Assembly (NCBI GenBank): GCA_049585195.1
Contig: JBAUZG010000452.1
Span: 1-31,353, forward strand
Length of the DNA stretch: 31,353 bases
Origin: KBS-96 sp049585195
Lineage (GTDB): Bacteria; Acidobacteriota; Terriglobia; Bryobacterales; Bryobacteraceae
Reading direction: 5' to 3'
Of the stretch, positions 7,575 through 14,773 are shown piece by piece. Each line of letters begins with the position of its first letter. The stretch's first letter is position 1. Under the pieces are notes generated by a model. The model saw only the letters and a list, made by a program, of their open reading frames with translations, was not told the origin of the DNA and ran no database searches. The translations under genes and the position numbers were made by a program.

Positions 7575-8177
7575 CTAGATCGGGATGAGACCCGTGCGGA
7601 TCCCACGTGCCACGGCTTCCGTTCTCGATGCGGCATTCAGTTTCCCGAGGATCGATGCCACGTGAAATTTGACTGTATTCTCGCTGATGCCTAGACCGTC
7701 GGCAATCTCCTTGTTCCCCACACCTTGCCCCATCATTCGCAGAACCTCGATTTCTCGAGGCGTTAAGCGCTCCACCAGCAGCGTGCTGTCACTGTTCGGA
7801 GCGGGCGTCAAATTCAGCACCGTTTCCGCTTGAGCTGCTGTTAATACAGTTAGCCCCTGGCCGGCTGCAATTAGAGCGGCAAACGCCTCCGCCGGCGTGA
7901 CGTGAACCGGCAGCCGCGCTCTGACGTTGCTGCTAAAATCCCAGCTTTCCAAGGGCTCATCGGTCAGTAAGACGATTGGGAGATCGATTTGATCCAAGCG
8001 CCTCGAAGGAATGCGGCTCGCCAATACAACATCAGGGCGAGTTTCGATCAGCAATGCGCGCTCGAAGCGCCCCAAAGATGCGGCGCCGGCCACTTCCAGG
8101 CGCCCATCGTCTGCCACCAACGCCGCAAGGCTTTCCGCCGACTCGAACGATTCGGCCAGCACGAATACACGAGTCAC
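7575..8177 (-). CDS. LuxR/NarL-type regulator with degenerate receiver domain
   Basis: A 200-residue DNA-binding regulator. The C-terminus (138-195) is a clear LuxR helix-turn-helix (LTPREIEVLRMMGQGV, NKEIADGLGISENTVKFHV). The N-terminal 120 residues have the layout of a receiver domain (MTRVFVLAES, PDVVLASRI, PIVLLTDEP) but lack its chemistry. The phosphoacceptor position after PDVVL is Ser54, not Asp; the N-terminal acidic pair is A-E; and no lysine follows the IVLLTDEP strand. It probably works without phosphorylation. It is last in a three-gene unit: its ATG overlaps the stop of the protease gene by four bases (8174-8177). No histidine kinase is nearby. Control by the adjacent proteases, by binding or by cleavage, is a hypothesis. 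Confidence 0.88.
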   Translation of the reverse strand: MTRVFVLAESFESAESLAALVADDGRLEVAGAASLGRFERALLIETRPDVVLASRIPSRRLDQIDLPIVLLTDEPLESWDFSSNVRARLPVHVTPAEAFAALIAAGQGLTVLTAAQAETVLNLTPAPNSDSTLLVERLTPREIEVLRMMGQGVGNKEIADGLGISENTVKFHVASILGKLNAASRTEAVARGIRTGLIPI

Positions 8178-9022
8178 GCGGCATTCACCACCCGTTCATT
8201 CGAAAGCTGCACGGTAACGCGCCTGACTCGCGCTGCATCACCGCGTAGGAAGCCAACAATGAGAGCGCCGCCGTTAGAAATTGCCCGATACAAATCGTCA
8301 GGATAACGGAGCGGCTCATCATTGGCGGACACGAGCACGTCTCCTTGTAGCAACGACGCCCGATCCGCCGAGCTCTCTTTCTCCACTTCGAGCACAATCA
8401 AGCCGAAACGGCTGTTTTCCACGCGAATTGAAACCGGCCGCACGGTCACACCCAGAGACGGAGGCTGCGATTTCGCCGACAAGAACGACTGCACCGTACT
8501 GGCCGGAATTGCCAGCGCGAATGGTCCGGCAATCATCGTGTTCACGCCTACGATTTGGCCATGAATATCCGACAAAGGGCCGCCCGAGTTTCCGGGCGCA
8601 AGGCGAAGATTCGATTGAATCCACTGTGCCATGCCAAGCCCGCGAATCGAGCCCACGCGATGGATTGTGCCGGTCGAGACAGCACCCACAAAGCCCAGCG
8701 GATTTCCCACCGCAATCACCGGCTGACCGCCCTGAGGAGTGTTGGAGCTGAGAACGGCGGGAACCGTGCGCAATCTTTCTGTCTGGAGTAGCGCAAGGTC
8801 TCGATGCCGGTCCGTCTTCAAAATTCGTGCCGGGGCCGTTGTTCCCTCCCATGTTTCAATGACAGGCTGCCGGTCGATAACCACGTGGCAATTGGTCACA
8901 ATCCGCCCATCGACAAGCGCTATTCCTGAGCCGCTTCCCTGCCAAGTTTCCCGCTCGCCTCGCACCTGCACAGTCGAGCGGCGCAGCAGCTCTGCAATTC
9001 TTCCCGGAACTGGAAAAGGCAT
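8174..9022 (-). CDS. HtrA-like serine protease (S1C) with PDZ domain, intact triad
   Basis: A 282-residue trypsin-fold protease. The triad is complete: His46 (IVTNCHVV), Asp75 (HRDLALLQ) and Ser146 (LAPGNSGGPL). A PDZ domain fills about residues 180-275 (LGVTVRPVSI, GLIVLEVEKESSAD, LLQGDVLVSANDEPL). Unlike DegP or DegS it begins MPFPVPGRIAELL with no signal peptide or membrane anchor, and it lacks the long linker of periplasmic HtrA proteins, so a cytoplasmic location is likely. It starts four bases after the stop of the paralogous pseudoprotease and overlaps the LuxR gene by four bases, which implies translational coupling of all three. The substrate is unknown; the partner pseudoprotease or the downstream regulator are the obvious candidates. 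Confidence 0.9.
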   Translation of the reverse strand: MPFPVPGRIAELLRRSTVQVRGERETWQGSGSGIALVDGRIVTNCHVVIDRQPVIETWEGTTAPARILKTDRHRDLALLQTERLRTVPAVLSSNTPQGGQPVIAVGNPLGFVGAVSTGTIHRVGSIRGLGMAQWIQSNLRLAPGNSGGPLSDIHGQIVGVNTMIAGPFALAIPASTVQSFLSAKSQPPSLGVTVRPVSIRVENSRFGLIVLEVEKESSADRASLLQGDVLVSANDEPLRYPDDLYRAISNGGALIVGFLRGDAARVRRVTVQLSNERVVNAA

Positions 9023-9026
9023 TTTC

Positions 9027-9953
9027 TTACTTCCTCTTGCTGCTCTTATCAGCGACGTGGACTGTGATTTCCATCAAGTTGCCGGCGCGTATCAGAGTCA
9101 ATTTCATTGGTTTGCCGACTGCATCTCCGCGAAGCGCGCCCATCAGAGTCTCCGTGTCGGTGAGAGTCGCGTCTCCGAATGCGATAAGAATATCGCCCAA
9201 CTGCACACCTGCTTCCTCCGCTCCGGTTCCCGGTTCCACGCTCAGCACTATCAGCCCGCTTTCTCCGGCCGCGGGTGACTTACTTTGCAGATGCTCCGGT
9301 ATCGCCACGGGCTGCAAGCCGACTCCGAGATAGCCCTGGCGGATGCGGCCTTCCAGCCGCAGTTCATCGGCAATTCGGTTAAGCGTCTCGTTCGGAACGG
9401 CCAGAGCGGAGTGTCTGAGTAGGGCGGGCGTTGCCATTCCCAGAAATCGTCCGGTTGCCGACACAACGGCCGCGCCTGCCTGCGATGGATAGAGATTCAC
9501 GTCGAGGCGAAGAAATTTGTGTAATTCGCCGCCGCGCCAGGTCCGCCGCGGCCCGGAGACCGCACCCAGAATACCGGCGCTCGCCGACAGCCCGCTGTCA
9601 ATCGTCCGGCCCACAACGATTGCGAGTGCGCCCGCACGCTGACCCTCTTCCGGCTCGAGGTCGAGCACCTCAAGCTTCCGGTCTTTCAACCAGAGAATCG
9701 CGAGATCGAGGCCCGGGTCTCTCCCAAGAATCGCCGCTTCCTGCTGGCTGCCATCCCCGAGCTGCACGGCGATCGGTCCCTCGCGCCTCAAAATATGGTT
9801 GTTTACCGCGACCAGATCTTCGCGGAAGATGACTCCGCTGGTGACCCGATAGGCCGCCGACTTCACCGCCACAACCGATCGCCCTGCCTGTTCGACGGTT
9901 TGCGCGATTGAATTCGAGTAGCCTTGCAAATCGAAAGTATCTACTGCATTCAT
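9027..9953 (-). CDS. HtrA-like pseudoprotease with PDZ domain (catalytic Ser replaced by Ala)
   Basis: A 308-residue paralogue of the next gene with the same trypsin-fold plus PDZ layout. His53 (VAVNNHIL) and Asp83 (GLDLAILWL) of the triad remain, but the nucleophile segment normally reading GNSGGP is P-S-Q-A-G-A-A, placing Ala159 at the serine position and removing the oxyanion glycine. It should bind peptides through the PDZ domain (about 205-300: GLIVLSVEPGTGAEEAGVQ) without cutting them. There is no signal peptide. It is the first gene of the unit, divergent from a DUF308-like gene. A regulatory, substrate-presenting or hetero-oligomeric role with the active paralogue is inferred from the pairing. 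Confidence 0.88.
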   Translation of the reverse strand: MNAVDTFDLQGYSNSIAQTVEQAGRSVVAVKSAAYRVTSGVIFREDLVAVNNHILRREGPIAVQLGDGSQQEAAILGRDPGLDLAILWLKDRKLEVLDLEPEEGQRAGALAIVVGRTIDSGLSASAGILGAVSGPRRTWRGGELHKFLRLDVNLYPSQAGAAVVSATGRFLGMATPALLRHSALAVPNETLNRIADELRLEGRIRQGYLGVGLQPVAIPEHLQSKSPAAGESGLIVLSVEPGTGAEEAGVQLGDILIAFGDATLTDTETLMGALRGDAVGKPMKLTLIRAGNLMEITVHVADKSSKRK

Positions 9954-10083
9954 GACTCAAGTCTGCGCTCTTTGCGCAATGCAACGCATCACTCGGATGG
10001 GTAGGTTCGAGTGGCGGTATGATGCAAGCGAGAGCCCACGCTGCGTATCGGGCCGGGCGGCATCACGCTCTGGGAGGTGCGCC

Positions 10084-10698
10084 TTGATCCAAACGCTGAT
10101 TAAGAATTGGTGGCTGCTGGCATTGTGTGGCGTTCTCGACGCGATCATCTCGATCGTCTACTTCGACCATGCAGGACACGGCTTCCACTCGTTCAAAGAC
10201 ATTCTTTTTCTCGGCCGGGTCTCAGTGGCGGCAGGAATTTGCGCGATCGCAGCCGCCATGTGGAGGTCCGACAAGGGCAAATGCTGGCTTCTGGCGCTGA
10301 ATGGTCTGGCGCTTGGCGCGCTCGGGCTGATCTTTAACGGCATCGCCGGTTCTCGAATTAGTTTTCGTACGGTGGCGCTCCTGATCATCCTGATGGCAAT
10401 CAGCATCGGCCTTCTCGAAATCATAACCGCGCGAACCTTGCGGCATCGGAGTCAGGTTGCGGATGAATGGTTTCTCGGCTTGGCCGGAGCGGCCTCAGTT
10501 TGTTTTGTTGTGCCGTTTTTCGCGTTGGGATTTGGCTGGATCAGAATAGAACCGGGATCATCTCTGGACCTTCTTTGGCTTGGCTCCTTTTTTGCTTTCA
10601 GCGCAATCTGCATGATGGCGCTGGCCCTGCGCTTGCATTTCCAATCCGGCCAAACGGGAGGCTTACTACCATTAGGAAACCCGAGACACGCACATTAG
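10084..10698 (+). CDS. DUF308/HdeD-like six-helix membrane protein
   Basis: A 204-residue integral membrane protein. The start is TTG at 10084 because GGGAGGT lies directly upstream, and the protein then opens with the family-like LIKNWWLLALCGVLDAIISI. A longer in-frame start at 9952 would add 44 polar residues and overlap the divergent pseudoprotease gene. About six hydrophobic helices follow in pairs (WWLLALCGVLDAII; LFLGRVSVAAGICAIAAAMW; WLLALNGLALGALGLIF; VALLIILMAISIGLLEI; FLGLAGAASVCFVVPFFALG; LLWLGSFFAFSAICMMALAL), matching the three-hairpin layout of HdeD-like proteins, a family known for acid-stress roles in enterobacteria. The function here is unknown. It is divergently transcribed from the protease unit, so both may share the control region 9954-10083. 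Confidence 0.65.
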   Translation: MIQTLIKNWWLLALCGVLDAIISIVYFDHAGHGFHSFKDILFLGRVSVAAGICAIAAAMWRSDKGKCWLLALNGLALGALGLIFNGIAGSRISFRTVALLIILMAISIGLLEIITARTLRHRSQVADEWFLGLAGAASVCFVVPFFALGFGWIRIEPGSSLDLLWLGSFFAFSAICMMALALRLHFQSGQTGGLLPLGNPRHAH

Positions 10699-10835
10699 GT
10701 CGCACTCGGCTGTTAACAATCGCGGGAGACGGAAGTGATAACGCTGCGACACTTGTTACGCCGCTCGATCTTCTATAGCACGCAGTGTTATACTTATTTC
10801 ACAAGTCGTGTTCAACATAGTCCCTGTGAGGTTGG

Positions 10836-11221
10836 GTGCGAACGTTCAAAACCAAGACGTTCACGCGCTTTGCGGACAAGACCAGCATCTCCGATACTTC
10901 GCTGTGCCGAGCAGTGCGGACGCGGAACGGGGTTTGGTCTCCGCCGATCTCGGCGGCGGAGTGATCAAACAGCGTATCGCGCGCCCTCGCCAAGGGAAGT
11001 CCGGCGGCTTTCGAACGCTGATTGTGTTCAGGGCGGGCATGCGAGCGATCTTCGTTCACGGTTTCGCGAAGAACGAAAAAGACAACATCGAGAAGGACGA
11101 ACTAGTCGCGCTCAAGAAGCTCGCTGCCGAACTGTTGGCCTATGATGACAGGACACTTGCGCGAGTCGTTGCGTCAGGAGTGCTGGTGGAGGTGAACTGC
11201 AATGAGAAAACAGTACCGTAG
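10836..11221 (+). pseudogene. HigB/RelE-like toxin, split by a one-base frameshift
   Basis: The toxin of a type II toxin-antitoxin pair, normally an mRNA-cutting RelE-fold protein. Two reading frames are needed. From GTG at 10836 (GAGG just upstream) the frame reads VRTFKTKTFTRFADKTSISD then TSLCRAVR, a typical N-terminus. From about 10919 the next frame continues DAERGLVSADLGGGVIKQR and SGGFRTLIVFRAGMRAIFVH, to the stop at 11221. One missing base near 10917-10919 (two G where three would restore the frame) explains the break. A plain frame from GTG at 10808 covers only the second part, with an unrelated N-terminus. The gene overlaps the antitoxin start by 20 bases, as in intact pairs. It is either an inactivated toxin or a sequencing/assembly error. 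Confidence 0.75.
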
Positions 11222-11519
11222 CGCTTTGATGGCATCGATCCACGAGACCGCCGAAGGTCTGCACGCCGCCGGGGTCATGGATAAGCGTACGATCCGGGAA
11301 TTCGATGAGCTTTGCCTCACGCCGGTGCGTCCGCTGAAACCAAAAGAAATCCGCGCGCTCCGTCTGCGCGAAGGCGCTAGCCAGGCGGTGTTCGCGCGTT
11401 ATCTCAACGTGACAACAGGCCTAGTGAGCCAGTGGGAACGTGGAGAAAAGCGACCGCAGGGCGCTTCACTGAAACTGCTTTCGCTCGTGGCGAAGAACGG
11501 CCTCCAGGCGGTTGCATGA
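11202..11519 (+). CDS. HigA-like antitoxin with XRE helix-turn-helix
   Basis: A 105-residue DNA-binding antitoxin. The N-terminal half (MRKQYRSALMASIHETAEGL, AGVMDKRTIREFDELCL) is the toxin-binding part seen in this family. Residues about 47-95 are an XRE helix-turn-helix (KPKEIRALRLREGASQAVFA, LNVTTGLVSQWERGEKRP). Toxin-first gene order and the 20-base overlap with the toxin frame match HigBA-like systems, where the antitoxin represses its own operon. The gene looks intact even though the toxin frame is broken, consistent either with a decaying system kept safe by the antitoxin or with an error in the toxin sequence. Confidence 0.88.
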   Translation: MRKQYRSALMASIHETAEGLHAAGVMDKRTIREFDELCLTPVRPLKPKEIRALRLREGASQAVFARYLNVTTGLVSQWERGEKRPQGASLKLLSLVAKNGLQAVA

Positions 11520-11552
11520 CACCATCCGCCGCTGAGATTCTATAGACGCCCG

Positions 11553-14189
11553 TCAATCCGTGCGCAGAGCGATCATCGGATCGATTCTCGAAGCGCGCCA
11601 GGCGGGCAAATATCCGGCTAGCGCGGCTACGAGCGTCAGGATGATCAGCATTCCAGTGAAAGTCGCCGGGTCAGCCGGCGTGACGCCGAACAATAGCCCC
11701 TTCAGTGTCCGTGTGAGGATGGCTGACGCAGTGGTTCCCAGCAATAATCCTGCGGCGGCCAAGCCGAGAGTCTCGAACAGAATGGCGCGTTGAAGGTGGC
11801 TCGGTGAAGCGCCGAGCGCCATGCGGATACCGATCTCCTGAGTGCGTTGCCGAACTGAATACGAAATGACGGCGTAAATGCCGAGCGAGGCGAGGATAAG
11901 CGCAAAGCAGGCGAAGCCAGTTAAGAGCAGAACGATGAATCGCCGCGGCGAAACGGACTGATCGACAAGTTGCTGTACAGCAAAGAATTGTTCGCGAGGC
12001 AGACCAGGATCGAACGGTAACAAGGCCGCCCTCACACTGCGACCAAGTGCGGCTTCATCCATCCCGGAGCGCACAACCAGGTTCACCGACTGATAGTCTC
12101 GCGTCTGCCGCATGGAAAAATACATCTCTGCGCCAGACGCTTGCTCGAGCGCGAGGTGTCGCACATCTTTCACGATGCCGATAACACGGTGCCACGCTGG
12201 GCCCGATCCAGTCATCTGGCGTCCGATCGGATTCTGGCCCGGCCATAACCTACGGGCCAGAGTTTCATTGATCAGAACAACGCGCTCAGTGGTCGGCGTG
12301 TCACGCTGGCTGAAATCGCGGCCGGCGACGAGCTGAATGCCCATAGCTTTCAAGTAGCCGTCGGTCACGATATGAACAAATGCCAGCGGATAGTCGTCCT
12401 GTTTATAGACAACGCCTTTCGCGGCGGCGCCCCAGGTACGGTTGCGTCCAAGGGGCAAGGAGTCGATGAATCCGTCACCTTCTACACCACCGATGTCCCG
12501 AACGCGGCGCAGCACCTCATTGATATACATAGTCACCTGCTCTGGTGTCTTGAAATGCGCGCCAGGATAATAATGCACTGCGGCGCAGTGAGCGGGTTGG
12601 AAGCCGAGGTTCACGTCCAATACGCGCAAAAAGCTTCGAATCAGCAAGCCCGCTCCCACTACGAGGACACAGGCGAAAGCGACTTCCGAAACCACTAGGG
12701 TGCCGCGAATCCAGGCGTGTTTGCGCGAATCGGTGGAACTGCGATTTTGCTCTTTGAGCGAGCTGTTCACCGCTATTTTCGGTACCTGCACCGCCGGCAC
12801 GAGCCCAAACACCAACCCCGCGAGCACGGCCAAGCCGAGCGTGAAGAGCAACGCGCTCGAGTTGAGGTGAACGCTCGCGAGCAGCGGAATATGAATCGTA
12901 GTAAGCCGCTCTAACGCCATTGTCCCGGCGAAAGCCAGCACTATTCCGAGCAGCGCCCCACACAAGGAAAGCAGAACGCTTTCCGTGAGAATCTGCTGCA
13001 CCAGCCGGCCACGTCCGGCTCCCAGCGCGCTGCGGATCGCGAGTTCTTTCTGACGGGCCGTGCTGCGCGCGAGTAGCAGATTCGAAAGATTCGCACATAC
13101 GATCAGCATCACTACGCCGACGGCGAATGCGAGAAGCGTGAGCGCCAGCCGCAGTTTGCCGCTGACGTGATCTTTCAGCCAGCTTAAATGCGGTGTTATG
13201 TCATTGCCCCTATGCGGCTCCTTCGAGATTTGGTCGCCCAATATGGTTGCCTCGGCTTGCGCCTGTGCGATCGCGACTCCATGCTTCAACCGCCCGACCA
13301 CTGCGATGGTGTTGCCCCAGCGGTCTGTCTCAGGCGTGAGCGGAAACGGAATGTAAACATCCATGTGCGTACCGGGCGCGAATACCGAGCCGAAATCGAA
13401 GGAAGGCGGCAAGACACCGGTTACCGTGGCCGGTGCATCATCGAGCGTGATGGTATTGCCTACGATGCGGGCGTCGCCGGCAAACTGCCGCTTCCAGAAG
13501 CCATAACTGAGCAGCACAGCTTTCGGACCATTCCACTTCGCCTCCTCCGCCGTGAACGAGCGCCCCAATATTGGCTGTATTCCGAGAAATGGAAAAAAGT
13601 TTTGCGTGACTGGCAGCGCGTTCAGTCTCTCGTTCTCTCCGTTTATTGTGAGCTTGCTGTCGCCCGTGCCATAGAACGCAAAATAGGCGGCCATGTCCGA
13701 GAACGACCGGTTTCTTTCTTTGAAATGTAAAAACGGCAGCACCTGCAAAGTCTGTGCCGACATGCCTTGCTCGGGGTCGGTATTGGCGATCCATACTAAT
13801 TGCTCCGGATGCTGAAACGGTAGAGGGCGCACGAGTATGGCACTTAGCACGCTGAAAACCGTCGTGCTCGCACCAATTCCCAAACCCACAATGAGAATGG
13901 CAAACAGCGTGAAGCTGGGTTCCCGGCGCATAGTGCGGGCCGAATATCGCACGTCCTGGACCACGCGCTCGAGAAACGGCAACGAACGGGCCTCGCGCTG
14001 CTCCTCTTTCGCCGCTTCCCATCCGCCAAACCGGATCAAGGCCTGGCGGCGCGCTTCCGCCGGCTCCATTCCGGCCCGGATGTTTTCTTCGATTGCGAGG
14101 ACGAGGTGCGATTCCATCTCCGCGTTCACCTCCCCGTCGCGCTGCCGCTTTTGAAAAAACGAAGCCAGCTTGTTCAGAAGCTCACACAT
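11553..14189 (-). CDS. ADOP-type ABC transporter permease (MacB/FtsX-like)
   Basis: An 878-residue permease of the acidobacterial duplicated orphan permease type. The first ~75 residues are the cytoplasmic ADOP N-terminus (EMESHLVLAIEENI, AGMEPAEARRQALIRFGGW). A membrane helix follows (LFAILIVGLGIGASTTVFSV), then a periplasmic MacB-like domain and helices around 355-440. A second copy then repeats the plan: a helix near 500 (VVSEVAFACVLVVGAGLLI), a second periplasmic domain, and a C-terminal FtsX block (FACFALILASLGIYAVISYS; QEIGIRMALGASPSHLQRAI). No ATPase gene is adjacent, as usual for ADOP proteins. It probably mediates export or mechanical signalling across the membrane; the substrate is unknown. 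Its start overlaps the end of the PadR gene by eight bases, so PadR and permease form one transcript. Confidence 0.93.
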   Translation of the reverse strand: MCELLNKLASFFQKRQRDGEVNAEMESHLVLAIEENIRAGMEPAEARRQALIRFGGWEAAKEEQREARSLPFLERVVQDVRYSARTMRREPSFTLFAILIVGLGIGASTTVFSVLSAILVRPLPFQHPEQLVWIANTDPEQGMSAQTLQVLPFLHFKERNRSFSDMAAYFAFYGTGDSKLTINGENERLNALPVTQNFFPFLGIQPILGRSFTAEEAKWNGPKAVLLSYGFWKRQFAGDARIVGNTITLDDAPATVTGVLPPSFDFGSVFAPGTHMDVYIPFPLTPETDRWGNTIAVVGRLKHGVAIAQAQAEATILGDQISKEPHRGNDITPHLSWLKDHVSGKLRLALTLLAFAVGVVMLIVCANLSNLLLARSTARQKELAIRSALGAGRGRLVQQILTESVLLSLCGALLGIVLAFAGTMALERLTTIHIPLLASVHLNSSALLFTLGLAVLAGLVFGLVPAVQVPKIAVNSSLKEQNRSSTDSRKHAWIRGTLVVSEVAFACVLVVGAGLLIRSFLRVLDVNLGFQPAHCAAVHYYPGAHFKTPEQVTMYINEVLRRVRDIGGVEGDGFIDSLPLGRNRTWGAAAKGVVYKQDDYPLAFVHIVTDGYLKAMGIQLVAGRDFSQRDTPTTERVVLINETLARRLWPGQNPIGRQMTGSGPAWHRVIGIVKDVRHLALEQASGAEMYFSMRQTRDYQSVNLVVRSGMDEAALGRSVRAALLPFDPGLPREQFFAVQQLVDQSVSPRRFIVLLLTGFACFALILASLGIYAVISYSVRQRTQEIGIRMALGASPSHLQRAILFETLGLAAAGLLLGTTASAILTRTLKGLLFGVTPADPATFTGMLIILTLVAALAGYLPAWRASRIDPMIALRTD

Positions 14190-14538
14190 TTTGTTCCGCC
14201 TCCGGAGTGATTTGAAGCACGCGCCCCATCACTTTCGATAGCCGCTGCCAGTAGGCCATGTCATCGGCCAATTGCTTGCGGCCTTTAGACGTTATGGAAT
14301 AGTATTTCGCTTTGCGATTGTTATCTGAAAATCCCCATTTCGCCGAAATCCAGCCGCGCTGCTGAAGGCGCACAAGCGATGCGTAGATAGTTCCCTGATT
14401 GAGCAGCACTTCGTTGCCGCTGACCTGCTCAATACGCCGAGCAATGCCATAGCCATGCTGCGGACCTAATGCGGCGAGCGTTTGCAATACCATCACGTCG
14501 AGAGTGCCTTGCAAAAGATCGAGCTTCGACTCCTTCAG
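14182..14538 (-). CDS. PadR-family transcriptional regulator of the ADOP permease
   Basis: About 118 residues. The winged helix carries family landmarks: KLDLLQGTLDVMVLQTLA, GPQHGYGIARRIEQVS, NQGTIYASLVRLQQRGWI, and RKAKYYSITSKGRKQL. The conserved LDLLQGTLD block extends upstream of the first ordinary start (TTG, 14514), and there is no ATG, GTG or TTG before the in-frame stop further up. I therefore place the start at CTG 14538, four bases after AGGAGG; ATT just before it and TTG 14514 are alternatives. PadR proteins are ligand-responsive repressors; those next to ADOP genes presumably repress their own operon. Two operator-like dyads flank the promoter. The 3' end overlaps the permease by eight bases. 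Confidence 0.88.
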   Translation of the reverse strand: MKESKLDLLQGTLDVMVLQTLAALGPQHGYGIARRIEQVSGNEVLLNQGTIYASLVRLQQRGWISAKWGFSDNNRKAKYYSITSKGRKQLADDMAYWQRLSKVMGRVLQITPEAEQNV

Positions 14539-14547
14539 AATCCCTCC

Positions 14548-14562
14548 TGTGTTTACGCCACA
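14548..14562 (-). promoter_or_regulatory. PadR operator-like site, proximal copy
   Basis: On the minus strand TGTGGCGTAAACACA, a partial dyad (TGTG...CACA) matching the distal copy at 12 of 15 positions. It lies directly upstream of the PadR ribosome binding site. Confidence 0.5.
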
Positions 14563-14564
14563 TC

Positions 14565-14570
14565 AGAATA
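14565..14570 (-). promoter_or_regulatory. Probable -10 element of the padR-ADOP operon
   Basis: TATTCT on the minus strand, located between the two operator-like sites. The -35 position would fall inside the distal site, where no good TTGACA match is present, so repression or activation from that site is plausible. Confidence 0.4.
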
Positions 14571-14581
14571 GCACGAAAAGA

Positions 14582-14596
14582 TGTGGTAATGCCACA
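14582..14596 (-). promoter_or_regulatory. PadR operator-like site, distal copy
   Basis: TGTGG-CATTA-CCACA on the minus strand: perfect five-base arms around a five-base spacer, centred 34 bases from the proximal copy. Confidence 0.5.
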
Positions 14597-14773
14597 GAAC
14601 GAGCCATCGCCGCCCTGGCTGGAGCGGTGAGCGCGGCAGCCCGGATTCTCCGTAATTCCTGATCGCCGCTTGATATGCTTCGTAGCGTATTTCGCGGCTG
14701 ACATTTCGGCGGCCATCGTGTCGTTCGCGCGACAGCGCTGTTGAACCGGCCGCGAAAACAGGAGAGAGAACAA

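Noticed and set aside
10808..10918. Continuous toxin frame from GTG 10808
   Set aside because: Its first ~37 residues do not resemble the toxin family, while the other frame from GTG 10836 does.
11553..14189. ADOP permease as part of a lantibiotic or macrolide exporter operon
   Set aside because: No ATPase, membrane fusion protein or biosynthetic gene is adjacent; the PadR-ADOP pair is a common acidobacterial unit.
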